NCBI RefSeq assembly: GCF_004348895.1
Contig: NZ_RRZK01000036.1
Location: forward strand, 62,001-126,000
DNA length: 64,000 nucleotides
Source: Pseudomonas vancouverensis
GTDB taxonomy: Bacteria; Pseudomonadota; Gammaproteobacteria; Pseudomonadales; Pseudomonadaceae
Direction: 5' to 3'
Below are positions 26,710 through 35,519 of this stretch, in pieces (the stretch's first letter is position 1; every line of letters starts with the position of its first letter). A program made the position numbers and the translations under genes. The notes below the pieces were generated by a model. The model was not told the DNA's origin, did no database searches, and saw nothing but the letters and a program-made list of their open reading frames with translations.

Positions 26710-27279
26710 TTATTTGGCACGGCCTTTGTAGGAACCGCCTTCGCGGGTATCGATCTCGATCATGTCGCCGATTTCGATGAAGTCAGCAACCGACAGCTCG
26801 GTACCGTTCTTCAGTTTGGCAGGCTTCATCACCTTGCCGGAAGTGTCGCCGCGAGCGGAACCTTCGGTGTAGTCAACCTGACGCACGATGGTGGTCGGCA
26901 GCTCTACGGAAACCAGACGGCCTTCGAAGAATACGGCTTCGCAAACGTCGGTCATGCCTTCTTCCACGAATGGCAGAACGCTTTCGATGTCTTCGGCGTT
27001 CAGCTCGTACATGGTGTAGTCGGTGGTGTCCATGAACGTGTAGGAGTCACCGCTGATGAAGGACAGGGTCGCTTCTTTGCGGTCCAGGATCACGTCGTCC
27101 AGCTTGTCGTCCGCACCGTATACGGTTTCGGTCTTGTAGCCGGTCAGCAGGTTCTTCAGCTTGGTCTTCATGATCGCGCTGTTACGGCCCGACTTGGTGA
27201 ATTCAGCTTTCTGAACCAGCCAAGGATCGTTGTCGATACGGATCACGGTACCGGGTTTGAGTTCTTTACCAGTTTTCAT
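26710..27279 (-). CDS. efp: Translation elongation factor P
   Basis: This 189-residue factor relieves ribosome stalling at polyproline. The modification site at the tip of domain I is arginine, R32 in KSGRNSA, not lysine. That places it in the rhamnosylated EF-P class of Pseudomonas and relatives. The modifying enzyme EarP is encoded directly upstream with a 48-nt gap on the same strand, so both are probably one operon. All three EF-P domains are present at normal length. Confidence 0.97.
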   Translation of the reverse strand: MKTGKELKPGTVIRIDNDPWLVQKAEFTKSGRNSAIMKTKLKNLLTGYKTETVYGADDKLDDVILDRKEATLSFISGDSYTFMDTTDYTMYELNAEDIESVLPFVEEGMTDVCEAVFFEGRLVSVELPTTIVRQVDYTEGSARGDTSGKVMKPAKLKNGTELSVADFIEIGDMIEIDTREGGSYKGRAK

Positions 27280-27327
27280 TGCGAATATCCGAATTTGGAT
27301 GGGATTTACAAAAATCTAGGCCGCGTA

Positions 27328-28470
27328 TCATATCCAATTTCCATAAAACTGTACCAGCGCCGTGGCAAGATCGGCCTGCAAGGCCTGTTCCAGACACCAT
27401 GCCTGCGCGTGTTTTTCCAGCTCTGGCCAGTGTTTACGGGTCATTTGCCAGTGGTCGGCCATTTCTCCACCCACATTCCATGCCCGCCACAGACCGCTGA
27501 TCGCTTCGCTCGCGGGCGCAGACAAGCCTTTCGTGTAGAGGGTGAGGAAGGCTTCGAGCTTGTCCAGGTGAATGTCTTCTTCCTGCTGATAGATATGCCA
27601 CAGCATTGGCCGAGCGGCCCATTGCGCGCGCACGAAGGAATCCTCGCCGCGTACGGCGTTGAAGTCGCAACTCCACAGCAAACGGTCGTACTGCTCTTGC
27701 TGGATGAACGGCAGCACTTGCACGGTCAAGCCATCGCGCACATGCACGGCGCCCGCGGCCAGCCCTTGCACACCAAGCCAGCGTTCGACATCACCGAGAA
27801 CCCGCCCTTCCGGCACCAGCAGATGCGTCGGCGTCCTATCGCTCGCCATCGCGCCCAACCAACTGGCCAGCCCGGTGTTTTCATAGGCAAACAGTGAGAT
27901 CAATTGTGCGCCCGGTGCTGGATCAACCCCCAGTTCTTGCAGAAACGCTCGCCGGGCCTCGGGGTCTTGTTGAAACTGCCGACGCTGTTCAAGCAGTCCG
28001 TGCTCACGCAACAACCCGCCGGTGCCCTGTTGAAAGCCGGGAAAGAAAAAGTATTTCTGTACGTGCCGGTACTTCACCGAAGGCAAACCGTGACAGCCAA
28101 TGACCCAGTCTTCGGCACTGAGGTAGTCGAGGTTCATCCACAGCGGTGGAACTGGCCGCTCGGCCATGGCGTCCATGTAGGCGGCAGGCAACTGGCAGGC
28201 GAAGGCAGCGATCACCACATCGGCGGCTTCTGCCGGTTGCCATTGAGCGGGCCACTGACGGACTTCGACGCCCTGCTGCCGCTGCCCTGCAGCGTGTATA
28301 TCGATGGCTGGACACAGACGCTCGAAGGCGCGCAAATCATCCACCCACAAACGTACCGCCAAGTCGTGCTCGGCAACCAGCTGGCGGGCCAGGCGCCAGG
28401 TCACGCCGATGTCGCCGAAGTTGTCGACCACGGTGCAGAAAATGTCCCAGCGGGTTTTCGTTTCAGGCAT
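27328..28470 (-). CDS. earP: EF-P arginine-32 rhamnosyltransferase EarP
   Basis: This 380-residue inverting GT-B glycosyltransferase (DUF2331) transfers rhamnose from dTDP-rhamnose to R32 of EF-P. The catalytic aspartates of the family appear as D16 and D20 in VVDNFGDIG, equivalent to D13 and D17 as I recall for the P. putida enzyme, and the nucleotide-binding RGEDSFVRAQWA block lies near residue 275. It precedes efp, its substrate gene. The start is the ATG at 28470, divergent from the small membrane protein gene at 28595. Confidence 0.95.
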   Translation of the reverse strand: MPETKTRWDIFCTVVDNFGDIGVTWRLARQLVAEHDLAVRLWVDDLRAFERLCPAIDIHAAGQRQQGVEVRQWPAQWQPAEAADVVIAAFACQLPAAYMDAMAERPVPPLWMNLDYLSAEDWVIGCHGLPSVKYRHVQKYFFFPGFQQGTGGLLREHGLLEQRRQFQQDPEARRAFLQELGVDPAPGAQLISLFAYENTGLASWLGAMASDRTPTHLLVPEGRVLGDVERWLGVQGLAAGAVHVRDGLTVQVLPFIQQEQYDRLLWSCDFNAVRGEDSFVRAQWAARPMLWHIYQQEEDIHLDKLEAFLTLYTKGLSAPASEAISGLWRAWNVGGEMADHWQMTRKHWPELEKHAQAWCLEQALQADLATALVQFYGNWI

Positions 28471-28594
28471 TACAGGCTCCCGTTGGCAAAGGCGCCGATT
28501 GTCCGCATAAATTACCCCGCGCAGAAGGGCCGACGGCGATTATTCTTCATGCGACAATCGCCACTCGCCCGCGACTCTTCGCCAGGAGGCCACC

Positions 28595-29002
28595 ATGCCC
28601 TACCGCCCCACCCCGCGTCGCCACTTGCCCATTCGACTGAACGCCTTGCAACTGACCGGCAGTATCGCCCTCGGCATGTGGCTGGGATTCATAGCCATTG
28701 CACTGACCTGCTGGCTTGCCTCCCGACTGTTCAGCCAGCAACTGGCGCCAGTGACGGCCGCGGTCGAACAATTGGCCAAGCCACCCGTGGTCGTGCAGCC
28801 AGTGCCGGACATTCCGCCGCAGAGCCCCCTGTTCCAGCAGTATGAAGAAAACCTGCGCAAGAACGAGCAACAGCAACGACTCGATCAAGCGCGCAGCAGC
28901 ACCCGCAATCAGGCCAACCCCAATTGCCAGTTCTGGCTGCAGCAAGACCAGACCGCACCGAGCGAGAAAAGCCGCGATAACGTTTTGAGATTCTGCGACT
29001 GA
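28595..29002 (+). CDS. Small single-pass membrane protein of unknown function
   Basis: The 135-residue protein has a basic N-terminus, one hydrophobic segment (about residues 21-44), then a proline-rich stretch (about 62-80) and a charged, glutamine-rich part, ending in a segment with two cysteines (C111 and C134). I do not recognise a family. The topology predicts an N-in anchor with a periplasmic tail. AGGAGG lies 6 nt before the ATG, a strong SD. The Gre-like gene begins 2 nt after its stop, so the two form a tight unit. Confidence 0.75.
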   Translation: MPYRPTPRRHLPIRLNALQLTGSIALGMWLGFIAIALTCWLASRLFSQQLAPVTAAVEQLAKPPVVVQPVPDIPPQSPLFQQYEENLRKNEQQQRLDQARSSTRNQANPNCQFWLQQDQTAPSEKSRDNVLRFCD

Positions 29003-29004
29003 CC

Positions 29005-29487
29005 ATGAACAAGCACAGTGTCCACCAACTGATTCTCGACAAGCTGCGCATCGACCTCGACATTGCCGAGCGCGCCGCGCAGACCGCCTACGAAACCGCG
29101 ACCCACGAAGAAAACATCGCCGAGAACAAATACGACACCCTCGGACTGGAGGCGTCTTACCTGGCAGCCGGGCAAGCGAAACGGGTCGAGGAAATTCGCC
29201 AGTCCCTGGCGCTTTGCCAGAACCTGGCACTGCGCCCATACGACGAGCAACGCGGTATCGAAGTGGGCGCACTGCTCGGCCTGGAGGACGAACGGGGTCG
29301 CGAACAGTGGCTGTTCCTGGCCCCTGACGCCGCCGGGCTGAAAGTCGATCTGGTAGGGCAACTGATCACCGTCATCACCCCGCGCTCACCCCTGGGCAAA
29401 AGCCTGCTGGGCAAGTTCGAGGGCGACGAGGTGGAGATTCTGGTGGCGGGCACTCGGCAACAGTTTGCTGTCACCGAGGTGGTCTAA
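29005..29487 (+). CDS. GreA/GreB-family transcription-factor-like protein
   Basis: The 160-residue protein has an N-terminal coiled-coil (about residues 1-75) and a C-terminal FKBP-like domain with ITPRSPLGKSLLGKFEGDEV, closely resembling the GreA C-terminal motif. At the coiled-coil tip the GreA segment GDLSEN is replaced by ENIAEN: the second acidic residue is kept (E40) but the first is Asn (N37). It may therefore bind the RNA polymerase secondary channel with reduced cleavage activity. It follows the membrane protein gene by 2 nt and is convergent with cysB. Confidence 0.8.
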   Translation: MNKHSVHQLILDKLRIDLDIAERAAQTAYETATHEENIAENKYDTLGLEASYLAAGQAKRVEEIRQSLALCQNLALRPYDEQRGIEVGALLGLEDERGREQWLFLAPDAAGLKVDLVGQLITVITPRSPLGKSLLGKFEGDEVEILVAGTRQQFAVTEVV

Positions 29488-29496
29488 GCAGGTCGC

Positions 29497-30471
29497 TTAA
29501 TGGACAGGCAGTTCGACACCGTCGAACAGTTCTTCCAGTTCCTGCTTGTTGTGGCAGGCAATGGCCTTGGCCATGACTTCGCGGGTCAGGTGCGGGGCGA
29601 ATTTCTCGATGAAGTCGCACATGAAGCCACGCAGGAAGGTGCCACGGCGGAAACCGATCTTGGTCACGCTGGACTCGAACAGTTCGCTGGCATCGAGCAC
29701 CACCAGGTCATTGTCGAGCTTGGTGTCGACCGCCATCTTCGCCACGATGCCAACGCCCAGGCCCAGGCGCACATAGGTCTTGATCACGTCGGCGTCGGCG
29801 GCGGTGAACACCACTTTCGGCGTCAGGCCACGATGGCTGAAGGCTTCGTCGAGCTTGGAACGGCCGGTGAAACCGAACACGTAGGTCACGATCGGGTATT
29901 CGGCCAGCGCTTCGAGGGTCAGTTTCGGCAGTTTGGTCAGTGGATGGCCTTGAGGCACCACCACGCAACGGTTCCAGCGATAGCACGGCATCATCACCAG
30001 GTCGCCGAACAACTCGAGCGCTTCGGTGGCGATGGCAAAATCCACGGTGCCGTCAGCGGCCATTTCGGCGATCTGCATCGGCGAGCCCTGGTGCATGTGC
30101 AGGGCCACGTCAGGGTATTGCTTGATGAAATTGCTGATTACCGGCGGCAGCGCATAACGCGCCTGGGTGTGGGTGGTGGCGATCGACAGGGTGCCCTTCT
30201 TCTCATTGGAGAATTCCTGGGCAATCTGCTTGATGCTTTCGACCTTGCGCAGAATCTCACCGGCGGTGGTGATGATGCGCTCGCCGGCCGGCGTGACGCG
30301 GGTCAGGTGCTTGCCGCTGCGGGCAAACACTTCAACACCCAGTTCGTCTTCGAGCAGGCGGATCTGTTTGCTGATACCCGGCTGAGAGGTGTAAAGGCTT
30401 TGGGCTGTAGCGGAAACGTTGAGGTCGTGGTGCGCCACTTCCCAGATGTAGCGCAATTGTTGAAGCTTCAT
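29497..30471 (-). CDS. cysB: CysB, LysR-family master regulator of cysteine/sulfur metabolism
   Basis: This 324-residue regulator activates sulfate uptake and reduction genes with N-acetylserine as inducer. The N-terminal helix-turn-helix segment (MKLQQLRYIWEVA, TAQSLYTSQPGISKQI) and effector-domain landmarks such as ATTHTQARYALP, the ligand-binding TTH motif, YVFGFTGRS and the ATEALELF segment are those of CysB. The sulfate-binding protein gene at 47.2 kb is a likely target. It lies convergent with the Gre-like gene, 9 bp apart. Confidence 0.96.
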   Translation of the reverse strand: MKLQQLRYIWEVAHHDLNVSATAQSLYTSQPGISKQIRLLEDELGVEVFARSGKHLTRVTPAGERIITTAGEILRKVESIKQIAQEFSNEKKGTLSIATTHTQARYALPPVISNFIKQYPDVALHMHQGSPMQIAEMAADGTVDFAIATEALELFGDLVMMPCYRWNRCVVVPQGHPLTKLPKLTLEALAEYPIVTYVFGFTGRSKLDEAFSHRGLTPKVVFTAADADVIKTYVRLGLGVGIVAKMAVDTKLDNDLVVLDASELFESSVTKIGFRRGTFLRGFMCDFIEKFAPHLTREVMAKAIACHNKQELEELFDGVELPVH

Positions 30472-30584
30472 ATGTATCCCTCAAAGCAGGTAGACGCCAC
30501 GGGCATCAGCGACGATATATAACTATATTAATGGCTTGAAGAATAAATCTAGAACTTTTTTATCAAACTGCCACTATTCGTGCT

Positions 30585-31088
30585 CTACCGATCCCCCTGA
30601 CGACGACGTTGCACCAGCGGCACCAGGTAAACCGGCACCTTGGACAGTTGCAGCACGCGCGCGGCGGTTCGCCCCAACGGTGTATCCGCCCCCGCACCGT
30701 GGCTGTGACTACCTACGATCAACAAATCCACGGAGAGTTTCTGCGCCTGCTCCAGAATCACCTGCGACGGATCGCCCTGCAGCACGCGCACGGCCTGAAT
30801 CCGCGCCAGATCATGCTCACCCTCTTCCCCCAGTTCCTCACGAAAACTGTCCAGCACCCGCTGCTCGATGTTGGCAATCACGGTGCTCAAACCCTGGCTG
30901 TGGAATTCGTTCAGGGCCTGCTCATCGAGATAACTTTGCAACACCGATTCGGCGAACAACCCCATGGGTTCAACCGCGTGCACCACATACAAGTTGGCAT
31001 TGAACGTCCGCGCCAGCTCCAGGGCATGCTGCATCACCACGGGGGCGTACAGGCCGAGGTCAGTGGCATACAGCATCGAACGAATCAT
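30585..31088 (-). CDS. Universal stress protein, UspA family
   Basis: The 167-residue protein has the alpha/beta Usp fold: an N-terminal MLYATDLGLYAPVV strand-loop, VVHAVEP and the C-terminal nucleotide-binding motif GSHSHGAGADTPLGRTAARVL, which fits the ATP-binding G-x2-G-x9-G pattern. A single Usp domain is present. The gene lies 113 bp downstream of cysB on the same strand; the gap has no clear terminator. Confidence 0.9.
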   Translation of the reverse strand: MIRSMLYATDLGLYAPVVMQHALELARTFNANLYVVHAVEPMGLFAESVLQSYLDEQALNEFHSQGLSTVIANIEQRVLDSFREELGEEGEHDLARIQAVRVLQGDPSQVILEQAQKLSVDLLIVGSHSHGAGADTPLGRTAARVLQLSKVPVYLVPLVQRRRQGDR

Positions 31089-31183
31089 ATGACCTCCTCG
31101 CGTGCCAACATGGCGGAGATTTGATTCAGCTTAGCAGTGCCTTGGCGACTGCGGCGTCCGACGCAACGCATTGAACGGCGGGC

Positions 31184-32089
31184 TTAAACTTGAGGCTCGT
31201 TGCTGATGCCGTGGGGGACGTGGCCGGTGGCGACGACTTCGCGCGCGAGCTCGCAGTGACCGGCCTGATCGTCGAAAAAGACATCCGCCGCGAATGCTTC
31301 GAGGAATGCCGATTTGGTCAGGCCACCGAGGAACAGCGACTCGTCCAGGCGGATGTCCCATTCGCGCAAGGTGCGGATAACCCGCTCATGGGCCGGTGCC
31401 GAGCGCGCCGTCACCAGCGCAGTGCGGATTGGGCATGCTTCGTCGGGAAACTCACGTTGCAGCAGATTGAGCGCGGCGAGAAAGCCCTTGAACGGCCCGC
31501 CGCGCAACGGTTCGCGAGCCGCTTCACGCTCGCTGGCCTGAAACGCCGCCAGGCCTCCGGACTGGTAGATTCGCTCGGACTCGTCGGAAAACAACACCGC
31601 ATCACCGTCAAAGGCGATGCGCAACTCATCACTGGCGGCACGACTGGCGCCGCCCGACAGAATGGTCGCGGCGGCGAATCCGGCATCCAGTGCATTGCGC
31701 ACATCTTCGGCGTGGGTCGAAAGAAACAGGTCGCAGCCAAAGGCCTTGAGATACGGATAGGGACTGCGCCCCCCGACAAAGGCCGCTCGGGAAATCGCCA
31801 GGCCATAGTGATCGATGGAGTTGAACACCCGCAGACCGGTATCGGCGCTGTTGCGCGATACCAGGATCACCTCGACCCGGGCGCGGCCGAGGCTGGCATT
31901 AAGGCTCAGGAGTTTCTGCACCAACGGGAACGCATCGCCGGGCTCGAGGATCTCGTCTTCGTGTTCGATCTGATATTGCCGATAAGCTTCGACGCCACTG
32001 GACAGATACACCTTGTGGCTCTCACTCAGGTCGAACAGCGCCCGCGAAGAAATCGCCAGCACCAACTTGTCATCGATTACCTTTGGCAT
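31184..32089 (-). CDS. Cytosolic 5'-nucleotidase (PF06189-like)
   Basis: This 301-residue protein resembles the animal cN-I type 5'-nucleotidase family that dephosphorylates AMP and related nucleotides; bacterial members are widespread and little studied. Family-like segments are AISSRALFDL near the start, VILVSRNSADTG, IAFDGDAVLFSDESE with the acidic DxD-type motif, and FFDDQAGHC near the C-terminus. The start is ATG 32089, with a GGGGGAAAG site upstream; an in-frame TTG at 32131 would overlap panE. It is 22 bp downstream of the PanE-like gene, so co-transcription is likely. Confidence 0.83.
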   Translation of the reverse strand: MPKVIDDKLVLAISSRALFDLSESHKVYLSSGVEAYRQYQIEHEDEILEPGDAFPLVQKLLSLNASLGRARVEVILVSRNSADTGLRVFNSIDHYGLAISRAAFVGGRSPYPYLKAFGCDLFLSTHAEDVRNALDAGFAAATILSGGASRAASDELRIAFDGDAVLFSDESERIYQSGGLAAFQASEREAAREPLRGGPFKGFLAALNLLQREFPDEACPIRTALVTARSAPAHERVIRTLREWDIRLDESLFLGGLTKSAFLEAFAADVFFDDQAGHCELAREVVATGHVPHGISNEPQV

Positions 32090-32111
32090 GCTTTCCCCCT
32101 GGCCGATCGAC

Positions 32112-33068
32112 TCAGGTATTGCGTCGATCAATAAAACTCAAACTGCGATACAGCGCCTCGATGCGAGGCAGTTCACATCCCGCCGCCTTGGCCGCGGCCA
32201 GGGGCTTGCCGTAAATGGCGTCAAGCTCCAACGGGCGCTTGTGCAGGTAATCGTGGTACATGCTCGGCCAGTAGTCGGGCATTTTTTCCGTGACCATGAA
32301 CAGATGCTCGGCATAACCGGCCGGCACATCATGACCGCAGGCAATGGCACCCTGGACCACTTCGGCCATCAACGCCTTGATCAGTTCGCGGCTGTCGGCA
32401 TTGGCCATCAGTGGCGTCGTGCTTGCCCCCAGCAATACGGACAAACCGTTGTAAGGGATATTCCAGACCAGTTTCTGCCAACGCGCCTGGTGCAGATTGG
32501 CCATGGCCTGGGAGTCGATCCCGGCGGCGCGGAACAGACTCACGCCCTCCTCGACGATCACTTTGCTTGCCGCCTCATCGGCTGCCGAACCACTGTGATA
32601 GCCCACATGCACCGCCCCCAGTGCCTGATGAGTAATCACCCCCGGCCCTTCGCGGTGCACACAGATATAGCAAAGACCACCGAGCACATGCAGCGAATCG
32701 GGGAGCAGCTCGCGCAGGCTGTCTTCTACATCCAAACCATTCTGCAACAGCAGCACCTTGGCCCCTGGAGCCGCCGCGGCAAGGATCGCCGGAGCCAGAT
32801 CGGCATTACTGGTGGTCTTGGCGCCCACCAGCAACCAGTCGCACGGTGGCATGTCTGCAGCGTTCGAATAGGCCTGAACCGGATTCAGCGTCATTGCGCC
32901 AAAAGGCGCGCTATCAACCTGCAAGCCGTGCTCGGCCACTGCTGAAAACTCGCTGCGCAGCAGAAAGTGCACGTCAAAACCGGCTCGCGCCAGCATCACC
33001 CCGTAGAACCCGCCGATGGCGCCGGTTCCGATAATGCCGATTGTCGGCCTGGCAATTGTCCCCATCAT
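32112..33068 (-). CDS. 2-dehydropantoate 2-reductase family protein (PanE/ApbA)
   Basis: The 318-residue protein reduces ketopantoate to pantoate with NADPH if it is a true PanE. The Rossmann motif GIIGTGAIGG lies at residues 11-20, the KTT segment (VGAKTTSN) and the catalytic lysine region WQKLVWNIPYNGLS follow. Pseudomonads carry several paralogues, so the substrate is not certain. Tandem ATG codons at 33068 and 33065 overlap the stop of the thioredoxin-like gene, giving translational coupling. Confidence 0.86.
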   Translation of the reverse strand: MMGTIARPTIGIIGTGAIGGFYGVMLARAGFDVHFLLRSEFSAVAEHGLQVDSAPFGAMTLNPVQAYSNAADMPPCDWLLVGAKTTSNADLAPAILAAAAPGAKVLLLQNGLDVEDSLRELLPDSLHVLGGLCYICVHREGPGVITHQALGAVHVGYHSGSAADEAASKVIVEEGVSLFRAAGIDSQAMANLHQARWQKLVWNIPYNGLSVLLGASTTPLMANADSRELIKALMAEVVQGAIACGHDVPAGYAEHLFMVTEKMPDYWPSMYHDYLHKRPLELDAIYGKPLAAAKAAGCELPRIEALYRSLSFIDRRNT

Positions 33069-33400
33069 GGCAACTCCTCTGCTATTCGACTCAGCGCCTG
33101 GCCCACGGCTGCATTCAGCTCGCGGGCGCTCAGGCGCGAATTCACTGCCCCGAAGAACTCACCGTCGCGCACTACAAACAGCGCCGGCAAATGAAAAACC
33201 GAGTAACGCTCGACCAGTCCGCCGTTGTTTCCGGCATCGATCCAGCACAGTCGATCGACGGCCAGCTCAAGCCTCGGCAACTGCTCGCGGGCAAACCGGC
33301 AACTGGCGCAGCCGACACTGGTGAAAATCACCAGCGACACACCGCTCATCGCCAGCAGCCGTTGGTCGGCGTCGAAATCGGTCAGTTCCAATTCGACCAC
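33065..33400 (-). CDS. Thioredoxin-like protein with CASC motif
   Basis: This short protein of about 111 residues has a thioredoxin fold with the active-site CASC (C31 and C34), a WIDAGNNGG segment and the cis-proline region VFHLPALFVV. The central Pro of CGPC is lacking. The open frame runs to 33451, but that part overlaps the divergent PilZ-like gene and its SD; the GTG at 33400 is the first start outside that gene, though its SD is poor. An ATG at 33349 is a shorter option. It precedes the PanE-like gene with a 4-nt overlap. Confidence 0.75.
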   Translation of the reverse strand: MVELELTDFDADQRLLAMSGVSLVIFTSVGCASCRFAREQLPRLELAVDRLCWIDAGNNGGLVERYSVFHLPALFVVRDGEFFGAVNSRLSARELNAAVGQALSRIAEELP

Positions 33401-33416
33401 TATACTGGGGGAAACA

Positions 33417-33893
33417 ATGTCAGATGGCCGACACATGGAGTCTGTGTTCATGGGACGTTTTCTTCCTCACCCTGACGATGTGCCCGTTGAATTAACCCTG
33501 CTCAAACCCGAGTGCATCTCGCGGCAACAGCTGCACACTATCAGCCTGGGGGGCATGGCTTGCAATTATCACCGTGCCTGGCGCCACGGTACTGCATTGG
33601 AAGTGCGCATGCCGACGCTCAACCCCGACATGCGCTACCTGGGCTACGTGGCCTGGTGCCTGCGGCGCAAGCGCGGCTACCTGGTGGGCATCGCCTTCGT
33701 TGACGAACAGACGCTGTTCAGCGCCCGCATGGGCGAGCAGGTGTGCCAGATCGAACGTTACTGCCGACTGCATGACGCCCACGACGATTTGCAGGAGGTC
33801 CAGGCGCTGGCCCTTGAATGGCTGCAGGAACATGCCGAGGAATTTTCCAACGAATCGGTGCGCAAGGCGTTTGCGCAACCGGTGCTGGAATAG
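33417..33893 (+). CDS. PilZ-domain-like protein
   Basis: The 158-residue cytoplasmic protein has a beta-rich N-terminal half with HTISLGGMACNY, which resembles the second half of the cyclic-di-GMP-binding PilZ signature (D/N-x-S-x-x-G). A clear RxxxR half is not visible, so ligand binding is uncertain. The start is ATG 33417 with GGGGGAAAC just upstream, which outranks ATG codons at 33435 and 33450. It is divergent from the thioredoxin-like gene with only 16 bp between starts. Confidence 0.72.
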   Translation: MSDGRHMESVFMGRFLPHPDDVPVELTLLKPECISRQQLHTISLGGMACNYHRAWRHGTALEVRMPTLNPDMRYLGYVAWCLRRKRGYLVGIAFVDEQTLFSARMGEQVCQIERYCRLHDAHDDLQEVQALALEWLQEHAEEFSNESVRKAFAQPVLE

Positions 33894-34080
33894 ACGCGTT
33901 GTTGATCGGTTTGCCCCTCATGGCAGGGAAACTGACTGCAAAAGCCCTTCAAACCGGTGTCTGCCCATTGTCGAGCCACGGTGTAACGCGCTAAGGTTCG
34001 GCTCCCCGACGCGCTTAATTTGCTGTGCTCCGCCGCGCGGGTTCGCTGGCGGCCGGCACCCGTGACCTGACGAGTAAACG

Positions 34081-35157
34081 ATGGCTGATTTACCGATCAA
34101 CGACCTAAACGTCGCCTCCAACGAGACTCTGATCACTCCTGATCAGCTCAAGCGCGATATTCCCCTGAGCGATGCTGCACTGCGCACCGTCACCAAGGGC
34201 CGCGAAGTCATTCGCAATATTCTCGATGGCACTGACCATCGCCTGTTCGTCGTCATCGGGCCGTGCTCGATCCACGACATCAAGGCTGCCCACGAATACG
34301 CCGATCGCCTCAAGGCGCTCGCGGCGGAAGTGTCCGATACCCTGTATCTGGTCATGCGCGTGTATTTCGAAAAACCACGCACCACCGTTGGCTGGAAAGG
34401 CTTGATCAACGACCCGTACCTGGACGACTCGTTCAAGATCCAGGATGGCTTGCACATCGGTCGCCAGTTGCTGCTGGACCTGGCAGAAAAAGGCTTGCCG
34501 ACCGCCACCGAAGCCCTCGACCCGATCTCCCCGCAGTATCTGCAGGACCTGATCAGTTGGTCGGCCATTGGCGCGCGTACCACTGAATCCCAGACTCACC
34601 GTGAAATGGCTTCCGGCCTGTCCTCGGCCGTCGGCTTCAAGAACGGCACCGACGGCGGCCTGACCGTGGCGATCAACGCCCTGCAATCGGTTTCCAGCCC
34701 GCACCGCTTCCTCGGTATCAACCAGGAAGGTGGCGTGTCGATCGTCACCACCAAGGGCAATGCCTACGGCCACGTGGTCCTGCGCGGCGGCAATGGCAAG
34801 CCGAACTACGATTCGGTCAGCGTCGCACTCTGCGAGCAGGCGCTGAACAAGGCGAAGATCAAACCGAACATCATGGTCGATTGCAGCCATGCCAACTCCA
34901 ACAAGGACCCGGCCCTGCAACCGCTGGTGATGGAAAACGTCGCCAACCAGATTCTCGAAGGCAACAAGTCGATCATCGGCCTGATGGTTGAAAGCCACTT
35001 GAACTGGGGCTGCCAGGCCATTCCGAAAGACCTCGCCGACCTGCAATACGGCGTGTCGATCACCGATGCCTGCATCGACTGGGCTGCCACTGAAAACACC
35101 TTGCGCAGCATGCACGCCAAGCTCAAGGACGTACTGCCCAATCGCGATCGCAGCTGA
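34081..35157 (+). CDS. Class I DAHP synthase (AroF/AroG/AroH family)
   Basis: The 358-residue enzyme performs the first shikimate step and is unrelated in sequence to the class II enzyme at 19.75 kb. Class I motifs are VVIGPCSIHD, MRVYFEKPRTTVGWKGLINDP, SWSAIGARTTESQ, GFKNGTDG, LRGGNGKPNYD and VDCSHANSNKD. Which aromatic amino acid inhibits it cannot be read with confidence; the N-terminal segment before residue 50 carries the allosteric site. It is a single gene followed by a strong terminator. The 187-bp gap before it shows no other gene. Confidence 0.94.
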   Translation: MADLPINDLNVASNETLITPDQLKRDIPLSDAALRTVTKGREVIRNILDGTDHRLFVVIGPCSIHDIKAAHEYADRLKALAAEVSDTLYLVMRVYFEKPRTTVGWKGLINDPYLDDSFKIQDGLHIGRQLLLDLAEKGLPTATEALDPISPQYLQDLISWSAIGARTTESQTHREMASGLSSAVGFKNGTDGGLTVAINALQSVSSPHRFLGINQEGGVSIVTTKGNAYGHVVLRGGNGKPNYDSVSVALCEQALNKAKIKPNIMVDCSHANSNKDPALQPLVMENVANQILEGNKSIIGLMVESHLNWGCQAIPKDLADLQYGVSITDACIDWAATENTLRSMHAKLKDVLPNRDRS

Positions 35158-35176
35158 TCGCCTTTGCAGCACACAC

Positions 35177-35207
35177 AAAAACGCCGGGTTAAACCCGGCG
35201 TTTTTTT
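35177..35207 (+). terminator. Rho-independent terminator of class I DAHP synthase gene
   Basis: ACGCCGGGTT (35181-35190) and AACCCGGCGT (35192-35201) form a 10-bp stem with a minimal loop, preceded by AAAA and followed by TTTTTT. Confidence 0.92.
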
Positions 35208-35228
35208 ATGCATTCGTTTTGTGGCAGG

Positions 35229-35516
35229 TCACTGACTCAGCTTGGCCGCATGCCGCTGGTGACGCTCCATGTAGCGCTCGACATAGGAGCACGACGGAAT
35301 AACGGTGTAGCCCATCTCTTCGGCGTACTCCAGGGCCTTCTCGGTCAGTGCAGCGGCAATGCCGCGACCCCGCAGGGCATTGGGCACGAAGGTGCGATAA
35401 ATATCCAGGGTCTGCTTTCCCAGGTCCATATAGGTCAGATAGGCACGATGACCGTCCACATTGGTCTCGAACTGATGACCAGCCTGGTCATGGTGGATGG
35501 ACAACGCCTCGCTCAT
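35229..35516 (-). CDS. Small GNAT-type N-acetyltransferase (YjdJ-like)
   Basis: The 95-residue protein belongs to the minimal GNAT_2 group. It has the strand YLTYMDLG and the acetyl-CoA loop NALRGRGIAAALTEKALEYA, followed by VIPSCSYVERYMERH. The substrate is unknown. Two ATG codons lie in a row; the one at 35516 is 5 nt from GAGGAG and is preferred over 35519. It is convergent with the DAHP synthase gene. Confidence 0.86.
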   Translation of the reverse strand: MSEALSIHHDQAGHQFETNVDGHRAYLTYMDLGKQTLDIYRTFVPNALRGRGIAAALTEKALEYAEEMGYTVIPSCSYVERYMERHQRHAAKLSQ

Positions 35517-35519
35517 CAT

